64,000 nucleotides of DNA from assembly GCA_947495295.1 (NCBI GenBank), contig CANLYJ010000007.1, positions 7,501 through 71,500 of the forward strand, written 5' to 3'. The notes under the pieces were generated by a model. The model did no database searches and was not told the origin of the DNA. It worked only from the letters and a program-made list of their open reading frames with translations. Source of the stretch: an uncultured Paracoccaceae bacterium. Its GTDB lineage: Bacteria > Pseudomonadota > Alphaproteobacteria > Rhodobacterales > Rhodobacteraceae. The translations under genes were made by a program, and so were the position numbers. Shown here piece after piece: positions 16,643-25,551 of this stretch (position 1 is the stretch's first letter; each line of letters starts with the position of its first letter).

Positions 16643-18129
16643 TACTGGAACGTATCTGCCAGCAACCGCGCCAATGTGGGTTCCGACAGATATCCGGTCG
16701 CTGGCAGGTTTCGGCTGCTTTGATACCGTCCAATCGCGCCGCGAGTGTCCCTGTCAAACCGTCCATCGACCTGGCCTGGATTGAAGCCCAGTTGTGACAG
16801 CCGGCTTTCGATCAGCCGCGCCAGGATCGGATTGATCCGCAACGCCCGTTCTTGCTGCTGGGCCTGATCCCGATCAGGTTGTTGCGGCTGCTCTGGCTCT
16901 GTCAGTTCTGCCAGCTTCTTTTTGGCCTCATCTGCAAACGCCCCGTTGGGGTAGCGTTCCAGATAGGCCCTGTAACCGGCGACATCACCGCGCGCGCCGG
17001 TTTCTTCCCAATAGGCCCGGTCAAGGCGCAGCGCCTGTTCGCGTTCGCGCGCCTCTTCGGCCTCAATCTCGGCCTGGCGGCGGCTGGCCTGCGCGTCAAT
17101 CCGGTTGATCTGTTCCCGGTTCAGATAGGATGTCTGGGTGAACCCGTTGCTTTGCTGCCAGTTGCGGATCGCCCCCCGGCTGCCCGGCCCGAATATTCCA
17201 TCAACCCCGCGCGTGTTATAGCCCAGCAGGGTCAGGTCCCGCTGAATGCCGCGGCGTTGGTTACGGGTCAGGTTCAATTGACCTTCGGCAATCTCGGCCA
17301 ACCGTTGCGGGTCATTTTCAATGGCATCCAGACGCCGCCGCGCCTCTGGTGCGTAGCGGCTATCGGGATAGGTGAAGATGAAATCGCGGTAGCTGTCTGC
17401 GGTGTCCACATCTTGGGCGGTCGTCCAGGCATCAAGTGCGATATCAACCGTGGGGGTTATTGGTTCTGGCCGGTCCTGCTCCGTCTGCATGATCAGGCGG
17501 GCGGGCCGGTACCCTTCGGCGCGCAATCGTCTGCTGTCGCGGATATAGGCCATCACGTTACCACCGGGTTCGGCAACCGCATCGATCAGCACATCGTCGC
17601 TGTAGCTTGGCCCGCCGATGATCACGGTCACCCCTTGCGGAATGTCCAGATCGCCCAACCCTTCGCGCAGATAGGGGCCAATTTCATCATCGTCGCGCGC
17701 ATCGCGTCCCAACACCAAAATGGCCTGCCCCGGTGCATTGGCCATCACAGACATCATGCTGTCGACCGAAATGGCCGATTGCCCAATGGTAAACAGGTTC
17801 GGGTTGGGTGCATCGGCCGCCATATACCATGTCCGGGATCCATCGGTCACAAATCGCCCCGAAAGGCCAACAACCAACCGGTCTGCGTCCGCGGCGTTCC
17901 GGGCCAGATCGCCGGACAGTCGCAGCATGGCGCGTGCGTCCCCGTCCGACAGCGTGCTCAGATCATAGCCAGCATCCCGCAATGCATCGGCCGCGCGCAG
18001 AACGTCCCGCCCACTGCTGACCCGGCCCAGATCATCATAGCGCGACACGCCCATCAGCAGGGCGCGATCCTCGGCAAAGGCCGGCAGACCAAGCCCTATC
18101 AATGCAGCAATCAGAGGGATTTTACGCAT
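16642..18129 (-). CDS. secreted caspase-fold pseudoenzyme with two peptidoglycan-binding domains
   Basis: A 495-residue protein with signal peptide MRKIPLIAALIGLGLPAFAED. Residues about 20-220 look like a caspase/metacaspase-type domain (ALLMGVSRYDDL, DVLRAADALRDAGYDLSTL), but the usual SGHG is SGRF and no cysteine appears at the expected DAC position, so it is probably inactive. Two peptidoglycan-binding repeats follow, RGIQRDLTLLGYNTRGVDGIFG at about 295 and ESRLSQLGFNPGQVDGRFD at about 440, separated by a charged coiled-coil-like region. It is likely periplasmic and bound to the cell wall. The downstream acetyltransferase overlaps by one base. Confidence 0.8.
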   Translation of the reverse strand: MRKIPLIAALIGLGLPAFAEDRALLMGVSRYDDLGRVSSGRDVLRAADALRDAGYDLSTLSDGDARAMLRLSGDLARNAADADRLVVGLSGRFVTDGSRTWYMAADAPNPNLFTIGQSAISVDSMMSVMANAPGQAILVLGRDARDDDEIGPYLREGLGDLDIPQGVTVIIGGPSYSDDVLIDAVAEPGGNVMAYIRDSRRLRAEGYRPARLIMQTEQDRPEPITPTVDIALDAWTTAQDVDTADSYRDFIFTYPDSRYAPEARRRLDAIENDPQRLAEIAEGQLNLTRNQRRGIQRDLTLLGYNTRGVDGIFGPGSRGAIRNWQQSNGFTQTSYLNREQINRIDAQASRRQAEIEAEEAREREQALRLDRAYWEETGARGDVAGYRAYLERYPNGAFADEAKKKLAELTEPEQPQQPDRDQAQQQERALRINPILARLIESRLSQLGFNPGQVDGRFDRDTRGAIGRYQSSRNLPATGYLSEPTLARLLADTFQ

Positions 18130-18147
18130 GATGCGTCTCCTTTTGTC

Positions 18148-19341
18148 TTAAGTCTCGTATGTCCGCCGATCCTCGATCACGAGGCCATCGCGCGGCAGTT
18201 TTCCAGGGGCCAGGCATTGCACCTCGCCCTTCAATTTCAACACATTCTGCACGGCATTGGCGGCGGCGGCTTCATCCACTGCGCCTTCCAGTTGGACGAT
18301 CATCTTGTCGGCGTCCCCGTCCCGGTCGGCGATCACCCGCGCCCGGTCCGCGCCGGTTTTCCTGACCAGATCGGCAACCTGTTCGGGCCGTACGAACATC
18401 CCCTTGATCTTGGTCGTCTGATCGGCCCGGCCCATCCAGCCCTTGATCCGCATATTGGTCCGCCCACATGGGCTTGCCCCTGTCATCACCGCGCTCATGT
18501 CACCCGTCGCAAAACGGATCAGCGGGTAGTCAGGGTTCAGCGATGTCACCACCATCTCGCCCACCTCGCCTTCGGCGACAGGATCACCAGTGCCGGGGGT
18601 CACGATTTCGATGATCACGCCTTCGTCGACGATCATCCCTTCGCCAAGCACGCTTTCATAGGCCAGATGGCCCAGATCGGCGGTGGCGTAGCATTGCATG
18701 CAGTTGATCCCCCGGTCCGCGTAATATTGCCGAAGTTGCGGGAAGAGCGCGCCGCCCGACACCGCCGCCTTGGCGATGTTCAGCGTGACGCCCATTTCAT
18801 CGGCTTTTTGCAGGATCACCTTGAGGTAATCGGGCGTGCCGGCATAGGCGGTGGTGCCGATATCGGCTGCGGCGCGTACTTGCAATTCGGTCTGGCCGGT
18901 GCCCGCAGGCAGGATTTTGGCCCCAACCGCCTTAGCCCCGTTTTCGAACATGGTCCCGGCGGGGGTCAGGTGGTAACCAAAACAGTTCTGGACGATGTCA
19001 TCCTTGCCGATCCCGCAGGCATGCAGAAAGCGGCCAAAGCGCCACCAGTCATGGCTCGACCCGCCCGGTTCATAGATCGGGCCCGGGGATTGGAAAACAT
19101 GAGTGAAATCGCCCATGGTCACACCCCCGAATGGCGGGCGTGCCTGTTGCCATTCATGCAGGGTGGATTTCCGCAGGACCGGGAAGTTCACCAGATCGCC
19201 AATTGCGTGCAATTCGCCTTGCGGAAAGCAGGACCCCACATCCGCCTGCACCCGCGCGATCAAGGCTTGCAACTGTGTAAGCTGATCCGCCTCTCGCGCA
19301 TCGGCGCTGCGTGTTTCCAGATCGTCGTAAAATTCCGTCAT
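18148..19341 (-). CDS. phenylacetate-CoA ligase-like AMP-binding protein
   Basis: A 397-residue PaaK-type adenylate-forming ligase. Motifs are FQSPGPIYEPGG (P-loop region), TTAYAGTPDYLKVIL, CYATADLGHLAYES, YPLIRFATGDMS and a C-terminal GWMGRADQTTKIKGMFVRPEQVADLV. PaaK-like enzymes activate aromatic or aliphatic carboxylates with CoA. It lies two genes away from a branched-chain-type ABC importer with its own acyl-CoA ligase; related clusters in this family often carry both ligases, so it may act on the imported acid. Slightly short for PaaK (about 430), mainly at the N-terminus. Confidence 0.8.
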   Translation of the reverse strand: MTEFYDDLETRSADAREADQLTQLQALIARVQADVGSCFPQGELHAIGDLVNFPVLRKSTLHEWQQARPPFGGVTMGDFTHVFQSPGPIYEPGGSSHDWWRFGRFLHACGIGKDDIVQNCFGYHLTPAGTMFENGAKAVGAKILPAGTGQTELQVRAAADIGTTAYAGTPDYLKVILQKADEMGVTLNIAKAAVSGGALFPQLRQYYADRGINCMQCYATADLGHLAYESVLGEGMIVDEGVIIEIVTPGTGDPVAEGEVGEMVVTSLNPDYPLIRFATGDMSAVMTGASPCGRTNMRIKGWMGRADQTTKIKGMFVRPEQVADLVRKTGADRARVIADRDGDADKMIVQLEGAVDEAAAANAVQNVLKLKGEVQCLAPGKLPRDGLVIEDRRTYET

Positions 19342-19436
19342 GGGGTCCCCCTGTCCAACATCTTCATCATGACGATGCGGACAAGGAAGGCTAGGGTCCG
19401 CCGCGTCTGTTATTCAATAGCGCGCTATCCCGGGGC

Positions 19437-19952
19437 TTATGTAATCCGTTTAAGGAACAGGATGCCCTTGGTTTCGCGTGTGTTTTCCCAGTTATAGGGT
19501 GTCGCATCCAGCACCTTGTGAAAACCGGCCATGTTCGCCCTTTCATCGGCAATAAGAAGGTGGCCGGAAGCGGCAACATGCTGCGTGAGACGTTCCAGCA
19601 CGCTGTGGCGCGGGTCGGCGTCCAGCATGTGCAGGGTTCGGTCGATCAGCACCACATCAAACATGCCCGTTGGGGTGTAAGTGGTGATATCGGCAACGAC
19701 GCCTTCGATGCGCAACCCTTCGCGCGCCGCGTCTTTCTGCAAATCCGATATGGCGGCGGGGGACAGATCAACGCCGGTGACATGGTGGCCCTGACGGGCG
19801 ATGAACAAGGCGTCGCGCCCTTGCCCGCAGCCAATGTCGAGTATCCGTGCGTTGGTCTGGCCGTACTCTTTGAAGAAATCCACGAATGCCTTGGTCGGTT
19901 CGCCCAACGCATGCGGGTTTTCGCGATAAAGCTTGTCGTAGTCATATGTCAT
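19437..19952 (-). CDS. class I SAM-dependent methyltransferase
   Basis: A 171-residue methyltransferase. The SAM-binding motif I is ARILDIGCGQGRDALFIARQGHHVTGVDLS (Asp-Ile-Gly-Cys-Gly core at about residue 40), followed by an acidic VDLSPAA loop and a MFDVVLIDRTLHML motif. The small size and the YRENPHALGEPTKAFVDFF opening resemble TehB-like or thiol/metalloid methyltransferases, but substrate is uncertain. It is divergent from a second methyltransferase gene with about 130 bases between the starts, so the two may share regulation. Confidence 0.82.
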   Translation of the reverse strand: MTYDYDKLYRENPHALGEPTKAFVDFFKEYGQTNARILDIGCGQGRDALFIARQGHHVTGVDLSPAAISDLQKDAAREGLRIEGVVADITTYTPTGMFDVVLIDRTLHMLDADPRHSVLERLTQHVAASGHLLIADERANMAGFHKVLDATPYNWENTRETKGILFLKRIT

Positions 19953-20081
19953 CGCGTGATCGCCCTCATGCCCTGCATTGGCATCGTCGCATGGCTTGAC
20001 GAAAAAGATACAGGCCGATGCGAACGAAAATCATCCAATATTTTGCTTTCCCCATAAAGATCAATCCACTACGCAGATAAC

Positions 20082-20936
20082 ATGGCGCGAACAAAGATCG
20101 ATACGAGGGGCCTGGGCCTTGATATTGGCCTTGCCTACACAAAATGGCTGACCGGGGCCGAGAACCTGCATTACGGGTATTGGGCAGGTCTTGAGGTCTG
20201 TGCTGCCAATTTGGGTGCGGCACAGGCGGCCTATACGGATCGGTTGTTTGAACGTTTGCCAGATGCGCCCTGCCGTATCCTTGATATTGGCGGTGGTGCG
20301 GGTGAGACAGCGCGCAAGCTGATCGCCCTTGGCCATCAGGTTGAAATCGTGGTGCCCAGCGCGTTTCTGGCCAGCCGGTGCCGCGAGAATGCACCGCAGG
20401 CAGTTGTCCATGAGGCCAAGTTCGAAGACGCCCGGATCACCGGCGCGTTTGATGTGTGCCTGTTTTCGGAAAGCTTTCAGTATGTTCCCCTGAAACTGGG
20501 CATCGCAAAATGCCTGACACTGCTTGCTGATGATGGCCGGATCGTGATCGCGGATTGTTTTCGCAGCGAAACCTTCAGCCGCGACGCCGTGCAAGCGACC
20601 GCCGGTGGTGGCCACCGGATTGCGAAATTCCGCGCGCTTGTTCAATCTACCGGTCTTGTGATCAGTCAGGAAGAAGACATCACAGCGCAGGTCGCGCCGT
20701 CGATTGACCTCGAACAGGGTCTTTTTAACGTGGTGGGCTATGGATTGAGCCGCGTTGACGAAGAACTGGCCCAGCGCCGTCCGCGGTCGCGTCGGACAAT
20801 TCACTGGGTCATGCGCCGCATACTGAACAGGCGAAAACGCGCGCGGCTGGATCAGCGCCTGAACCAGCAGACCCGCAATGCGGCACATTTTTCGAAGAAC
20901 AACACATATCTGATGTTGGTATTGCGGCACGGCTAA
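20082..20936 (+). CDS. class I SAM-dependent methyltransferase, natural-product or lipid type
   Basis: A 284-residue protein. The start LGLDIGLAYTKWLTGAENLHYGYW resembles the N-terminal helix of fatty-acid or small-molecule methyltransferases. Motif I is CRILDIGGGAGETARKLIALGHQVEIV at about residue 66, and FDVCLFSESFQYVPLK and DGRIVIADCF are motifs II and III. The basic C-terminus (RRPRSRRTIHWVMRRILNRRKRARLDQR) is unusual and might bind membranes or nucleic acid. It converges on livF with 27 bases between stops. Substrate unknown. Confidence 0.78.
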   Translation: MARTKIDTRGLGLDIGLAYTKWLTGAENLHYGYWAGLEVCAANLGAAQAAYTDRLFERLPDAPCRILDIGGGAGETARKLIALGHQVEIVVPSAFLASRCRENAPQAVVHEAKFEDARITGAFDVCLFSESFQYVPLKLGIAKCLTLLADDGRIVIADCFRSETFSRDAVQATAGGGHRIAKFRALVQSTGLVISQEEDITAQVAPSIDLEQGLFNVVGYGLSRVDEELAQRRPRSRRTIHWVMRRILNRRKRARLDQRLNQQTRNAAHFSKNNTYLMLVLRHG

Positions 20937-20963
20937 GCACGTTGGTGTGCATCAACGTGTACC

Positions 20964-21791
20964 CTACGCCAGCCACCGTTTCCGTCGCCGGTAGCTGCGC
21001 ACGTCGCGGAAGCTTTTGCGTCCTTCGTCGGACATGCCGAGATAGAATTCCTTGACGTCCGGGTTTTCGCGCAGTTCCGCCGCGGGGCCTTCCATGACCA
21101 CCCGGCCGCTTTCGAGGATATACCCCTGATGTGCGAACCGCAGGGCGACATTGGTGTTCTGTTCCGCCAGCAGGAAGGACACGCCTTCCTTTTCATTGAG
21201 GTTCTTAACGATTGTGAAGATCTCTTCCACCAGTTGCGGCGCCAGCCCCATGGAGGGTTCATCCAGCAGGATCGTTTCAGGGCGTGACATCAGCGCCCGT
21301 CCGATCGCGCACATCTGTTGTTCACCGCCCGATGTGTAGCCAGCCTGGCTTTTCCGCCGCTCTTTCAGCCGGGGGAAATAGGTATAAACCATGTCCAGAT
21401 CGGCGCTGACTGCCCCTGACCCGTCGCCGCGCGTATAGGCACCGGTTAGCAGGTTTTCTTCGACCGTCAGGTGTTCAAAACAATGCCGTCCTTCCATCAC
21501 CTGAATGACACCCAGCTTTACCAATGCCTCGGGTGACTGATCCTGGACGGGCTTGCCACGATAGGAAATTGACCCTTTGGTCACTTCGCCCCGTTCGGAA
21601 TGCAGCAGGTTCGATATCGCCTTGAGCGTCGTTGTCTTGCCAGCCCCATTGCCGCCCAAAAGGGCCGTGATCCCGCCTTTGGGCACGTTCAGCGACACCC
21701 CTTTCAGCACGAGGATAACGTGATTATAGATCACCTCGATATTGTTGACCTCTAGCAGGGTCTCAACATCAGGTTTCGCAGTGTCCAGCAT
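20964..21791 (-). CDS. livF: LivF-like ABC transporter ATP-binding protein
   Basis: ATPase subunit (275 residues from ATG 21791) of a branched-chain amino acid type importer. Walker A is GGNGAGKTT, the Q-loop is near VMEGRHCFEHLTVEENL, the signature is SGGEQQMCAIGRAL and Walker B is TILLDEPSMGL. LivF-type order and the long N-terminal EVIYNHVILVLKGVSLNVPKGG strand are clear. GGAG lies about eight bases before the start. It is the last gene of the operon, after livK and a GC-rich stem-loop. In this family of clusters the substrate is often an aromatic or fatty acid rather than leucine, because of the acyl-CoA ligase upstream. Confidence 0.92.
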   Translation of the reverse strand: MLDTAKPDVETLLEVNNIEVIYNHVILVLKGVSLNVPKGGITALLGGNGAGKTTTLKAISNLLHSERGEVTKGSISYRGKPVQDQSPEALVKLGVIQVMEGRHCFEHLTVEENLLTGAYTRGDGSGAVSADLDMVYTYFPRLKERRKSQAGYTSGGEQQMCAIGRALMSRPETILLDEPSMGLAPQLVEEIFTIVKNLNEKEGVSFLLAEQNTNVALRFAHQGYILESGRVVMEGPAAELRENPDVKEFYLGMSDEGRKSFRDVRSYRRRKRWLA

Positions 21792-21813
21792 AAGGCGTCT
21801 CCGGTTGAAAGCA

Positions 21814-21834
21814 GGCGGCCCGCTTGGGGCCGCC
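21814..21834 (-). other. stem-loop between livK and livF
   Basis: GGCGGCCC and GGGCCGCC form an 8-bp stem around a five-base loop without a T-run. It sits directly after the binding-protein gene, a common place for elements that favour livK mRNA over distal genes. Confidence 0.6.
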
Positions 21835-21847
21835 CACATGTGTCAGA

Positions 21848-23131
21848 TCACAGGCAACCTGGTGTGATGTTGCTTTCGGCTGCAAAGGCTGCGGAATCTT
21901 CGGCAACCAATGGTGCAATCACGCTGTCATCAGGTGTGATGAAATCTGTCAGCGGCTCCCATGTACCAGCAGATGCATTCCACTGCTGCACAAGGCCCTG
22001 ACCTGCACCACCGTGGTCCTGACAGGACACGCTGAACTCTGGCCCGATACCTTCCATGCCCAGTTCAGCCATGCGTGCGTTGGTGATTTCCAGCGCCTCC
22101 ATGCCGTCGCGGACCATGGCCGGTGTCACGTCAGACACGCCGTGGATTTCCTGTGCCTTGGCGATGGCTTCTGCTGCCAGCATGGCCGCATACATGCCCC
22201 GCACGTAAAGCACCTTGCCCACATTGCTGCCGTCACCGGCGGCATTTCCCGCCTCATGGACCTGCGCCTTGATCTCTTCCAATACAGGATAATCAACGAC
22301 CCGGTTCATGTTCAGCGACTTGTAGCCATTGGCCGCGTCACCCGCAGGGGTCACGTCATGTTCGGCACCCGCCCACCAGTTACCGATGAAGTTTTCCATC
22401 GGGAAGTTGATGTTTGCGGCTTCCTGAACGGCGACCTGGTTCATCACGCCCCAGCCCCACATCAGGACATAGTCGGGACGTTCACGCCGGATTTGCAACC
22501 ATTGCGACTTCTGTTCCTGGCCGGGGTGGTCAACAGCCAGCTGGGACAGGGTGAACCCGTGCATTTCGGACAGCGCTTCCAGCGTCCGGATCGGTTCCTT
22601 GCCATAGGCAGAGTTGTGATAGACCAGCGCGATTTTCTTGCCGTCCAATGACCCGCCATTTTCATCCAGCAGATAGTTCACGGCCACCGATGCCGCATCC
22701 CAGTAGTTCGCAGGGTAGTTGAACACCCAGTTGAACACTTCACCATTGGCTGCCGATGTCCGGCCATAGCCCATTGTGTGGATCGGGATTTCGTCAGCGG
22801 TCGCTTTGGGGATCAGCTGATAGGTGATGCCCGTCGACAGCGGTTGATAGATCAGCGCGCCTTCGCCCTTGGTGGACTCGTAGCATTCAACGCCTTTTTC
22901 GGTGTTATAACCGGTTTCGCATTCCACGATGCGCACCGCTTCACCGCCGATGCCACCGTCGCGGGCATTCAGCAGGTTGAAATAGTCCTGATACCCGTCC
23001 GAAAACGGCGTACCACCCGCCGCGTAAGGGCCGGTGCGATAGCTCAGGTCAGGGATGACCAGATCGGCCATCGCCGGGGCGGCGGCCATTGTGGCGCCCA
23101 AGGCCATTGCGGCCAGTGTCTTCATCTTCAT
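21848..23131 (-). CDS. LivK-like periplasmic substrate-binding protein of a branched-chain type ABC importer
   Basis: A 427-residue type I periplasmic binding protein with signal peptide MKMKTLAAMALGATMAAAPAMA. The mature start DLVIPDLSYRTGPYAAGGTPFSDGYQDYF and RIVECETGYNTEKGVECYESTK are typical of the larger Liv-type binding proteins for non-amino-acid ligands. GGGAGG precedes the ATG at 23131; a longer frame up to 23206 would lack a proper signal. It should bind the substrate in the periplasm and dock on LivH/LivM. Ligand unknown. Confidence 0.9.
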   Translation of the reverse strand: MKMKTLAAMALGATMAAAPAMADLVIPDLSYRTGPYAAGGTPFSDGYQDYFNLLNARDGGIGGEAVRIVECETGYNTEKGVECYESTKGEGALIYQPLSTGITYQLIPKATADEIPIHTMGYGRTSAANGEVFNWVFNYPANYWDAASVAVNYLLDENGGSLDGKKIALVYHNSAYGKEPIRTLEALSEMHGFTLSQLAVDHPGQEQKSQWLQIRRERPDYVLMWGWGVMNQVAVQEAANINFPMENFIGNWWAGAEHDVTPAGDAANGYKSLNMNRVVDYPVLEEIKAQVHEAGNAAGDGSNVGKVLYVRGMYAAMLAAEAIAKAQEIHGVSDVTPAMVRDGMEALEITNARMAELGMEGIGPEFSVSCQDHGGAGQGLVQQWNASAGTWEPLTDFITPDDSVIAPLVAEDSAAFAAESNITPGCL

Positions 23132-23206
23132 CGGTGTTTTCCTCCCATAGGTTTTTTCCGAGTTTGCCGGTTTGATCCCGGTCGTAGGGTGCGCATTCAT
23201 GCGCAC

Positions 23207-24283
23207 CTAATATGGAAACGGCCAAAGCCGTAATTTCTCTTTCGCCAGCCGCCAAAGCTGTGCCAGCCCATGCGGTTCCTTGATCAGGAAAAACATGATC
23301 AACGCCCCGACGATGACAAGGTTCAAATGCGCCACCAGATCCGTGGGCCAGCCTAGCACATCCACCCCCAGCACTTTCAATGCGACAGGCAGCAGCACCA
23401 GAAAGGCCGCCCCGGCAAAACAGCCAAAGATCGACCCCAGCCCGCCAATGATGATCATGAACAGAACAAGGAAGGATTTCTGGATCCCAAACGCCTCACC
23501 GACTTCCACCGCCCCCAGATAGACCGAAAAGAACAGCGCCCCCGAGATGCCGACGAAAAACGATGATACGGCAAAGGCGGTCAGTTTGGCCTTGAGCGGG
23601 TTCACCCCGATAATCTCGGCCGCGATATCCATATCCCGGATCGCCATCCATGACCGCCCCACGGTGCCCCGTGTCAGGTTCCGCGCGATCAGAGCGCAAA
23701 CCGTCAGGAACACCAGACAGATCATGTATTGCGCCCATGGCGCGGTGTTTGGTCCGGTGACGGCCACCCCCACCACAAACCGTTCCGGCGCGTTGATCTG
23801 GCCCGAGGCAGAGTAGTTGTAGAACCACGACACTTTGTTGAAGAGCCAGACAAGAAAGAACTGCGCGGCCAGTGTCGCCACCGCCAGATAAAACCCCTTG
23901 ATCCGCAAGGATGGCAGGCCAAATGCAGCGCCCACCGCCGCCGTGATCCCCCCCGCCAGAATGATGTGGATCACAATCGACACATCGGGGAAGGCCGTCA
24001 TCAGCTTGTAACAGGCATAAGCCCCCACGGCCATGAACCCGCCCGTGCCCAGTGACACCTGCCCGCAATAGCCGGTCAGGATATTCAGCCCAATCGCCGC
24101 GATGGCATAAATCAGGAAGGGCACAAAAATCGCATTGGCCCAGTAATCATTGATCACAAAGGGGATGACCAGAAAGGCAATCGCCAGCGAAATCCAGAAC
24201 CCGATCCGGTCAAACTTGATCGGAAAGGTCTGGTTGTCGGCATGGTAGGAGGTTTTGAAATCCCCGGCTTCACGGTAAAGCAT
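23207..24283 (-). CDS. livM: LivM-like ABC transporter permease
   Basis: A 358-residue membrane protein with about ten hydrophobic helices. Family features are LNILTGYCGQVSLGTGGFMAVGAY, LRIKGFYLAVATLAAQFF, RSWMAIRDMDIAAEIIGVNPLKAKLTAF and FLVLFMIIIGGLGSIFG. It pairs with LivH to form the membrane channel of the importer. It is followed by livK after 75 bases and preceded by a small membrane protein gene with a three-base gap. The C-terminus ends in a short basic segment. Confidence 0.93.
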   Translation of the reverse strand: MLYREAGDFKTSYHADNQTFPIKFDRIGFWISLAIAFLVIPFVINDYWANAIFVPFLIYAIAAIGLNILTGYCGQVSLGTGGFMAVGAYACYKLMTAFPDVSIVIHIILAGGITAAVGAAFGLPSLRIKGFYLAVATLAAQFFLVWLFNKVSWFYNYSASGQINAPERFVVGVAVTGPNTAPWAQYMICLVFLTVCALIARNLTRGTVGRSWMAIRDMDIAAEIIGVNPLKAKLTAFAVSSFFVGISGALFFSVYLGAVEVGEAFGIQKSFLVLFMIIIGGLGSIFGCFAGAAFLVLLPVALKVLGVDVLGWPTDLVAHLNLVIVGALIMFFLIKEPHGLAQLWRLAKEKLRLWPFPY

Positions 24284-24286
24284 CTT

Positions 24287-24538
24287 TTACACCCTCCGCA
24301 GCGCAATAAGAGACAGGTAATGCACAGCGGCCGCCCATGCGATCAATATGGCTGGCTGGTAAAGCGCACCAAAGATAAACGAAAAGATGTACTGGAACAG
24401 ATTGATGCCCTGCTGTCCCTGCACCGACTGTAGTGTCGAAAAGGCGTTCACCAGACTGCCAATGAACAACGCAATCGCGATGCCGACAAGAAGAGCAGGC
24501 GCCTTTTGGATGAGTTTTTGTGTCAGGTCGTCCATCAT
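24287..24538 (-). CDS. small two-helix membrane protein inside the liv operon
   Basis: An 83-residue protein with two hydrophobic segments, at about residues 15-34 and 47-76, and a short amphipathic start (MMDDLTQKLIQKAPALLVG). Its ATG overlaps the livH stop by four bases and its stop is three bases from the livM start, so it must be translated with the two permease genes. I do not recognise a named family. It could be an accessory or assembly subunit of the transporter. Confidence 0.72.
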   Translation of the reverse strand: MMDDLTQKLIQKAPALLVGIAIALFIGSLVNAFSTLQSVQGQQGINLFQYIFSFIFGALYQPAILIAWAAAVHYLSLIALRRV

Positions 24539-25533
24539 ACTCTCTCAATAATCTTTTCGCCGAATAGCCCCTGCGGCCGGAACACCAGAAAGATCAGCGC
24601 CAGCATATAGGCAAACCAGTTCTCGGTTGCGCCACCCAGGAAGGGGGCACCGATGGTATATTCGAACAGTTTCTCGCCCACCCCGATGATCAACCCGCCG
24701 ACAATGGCCCCGGGGATCGAGGTGAAACCGCCCAGCATCAGCACAGGCAGTGCCTTCAGCGCGATCAGCGACAACGAAAACTGCACGCCCGATTTGGCCC
24801 CCCACATGACCCCGGCCACCAATGCGACGATCCCCGCCAGCGACCAGACCAGTACCCAGATGAAGTTCAGTGAAATACCAACCGACAAGGCCGCCTGATG
24901 GTCATCCGCCACCGCCCGCATCGCCCGGCCCTGTTTGGTATATTGGGCAAAGATGATCAGGCTGGCGACCAGGATGATGGCCACAATGGTCGCGATCATA
25001 TCCAGCTTGTCGATGAAAAAGCCGTAGAAATCATCGCCGCCCAACCCCGCGGTCCATTCCTCGACCGCCAGCGATCCGCCTTGCGGCAGGCCCAGCGCCA
25101 GGGTCTTGATATCCGACCCCCACATCAAATCGCCCACCCCTTCCAGGAAATAAGCCAAGCCAATAGTCGCCATGAACAGGATGATCGGTTCCTGCCCAAC
25201 CAGATGCCGGAACACAAACTGCTGCACCGCCCAGGCAAAACCGATCATGATCAGCACAGTAAAGGCAATGGCCAGTAGTGCCGGAACCTCCCACCCGAAA
25301 TGATGAACCTCTGTTCCAAAAAGCGCATTGATCAAATGGGCAAAGGGCACCTGCCCTTCCATGATCCCCACAAGGGTCAATGCCGCGAAAAGCGCCATCA
25401 CCCCCTGGGCATAGTTGAAAATACCCGACGCCTTGAAGATCAGCACAAAACCAAGGGCGACAAGGGCATAAAGCACCCCTGCCATCAGCCCATTGATGAC
25501 AACTTCGATACCATAGAGAAAATCAGCTGACAT
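24535..25533 (-). CDS. livH: LivH-like ABC transporter permease
   Basis: A 332-residue permease with the LivH signatures NGLMAGVLYALVALGFVLIFKASGIFNYAQG, GRAMRAVADDHQAALSVGISLNFI and LPVLMLGGFTSIPGAIVGGLIIGVGE. About eight hydrophobic helices. It forms the channel with LivM. The downstream small membrane protein overlaps its stop; a periplasmic protein gene lies upstream in the same operon. Confidence 0.93.
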   Translation of the reverse strand: MSADFLYGIEVVINGLMAGVLYALVALGFVLIFKASGIFNYAQGVMALFAALTLVGIMEGQVPFAHLINALFGTEVHHFGWEVPALLAIAFTVLIMIGFAWAVQQFVFRHLVGQEPIILFMATIGLAYFLEGVGDLMWGSDIKTLALGLPQGGSLAVEEWTAGLGGDDFYGFFIDKLDMIATIVAIILVASLIIFAQYTKQGRAMRAVADDHQAALSVGISLNFIWVLVWSLAGIVALVAGVMWGAKSGVQFSLSLIALKALPVLMLGGFTSIPGAIVGGLIIGVGEKLFEYTIGAPFLGGATENWFAYMLALIFLVFRPQGLFGEKIIERV

Positions 25534-25551
25534 GATTGGACATCCTTTCGT

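Noticed and set aside
16852..19497. Open frame of 881 codons on the plus strand
   Set aside because: Antisense shadow of the caspase-fold gene and the phenylacetate-CoA ligase-like gene, produced by GC-rich codon bias.
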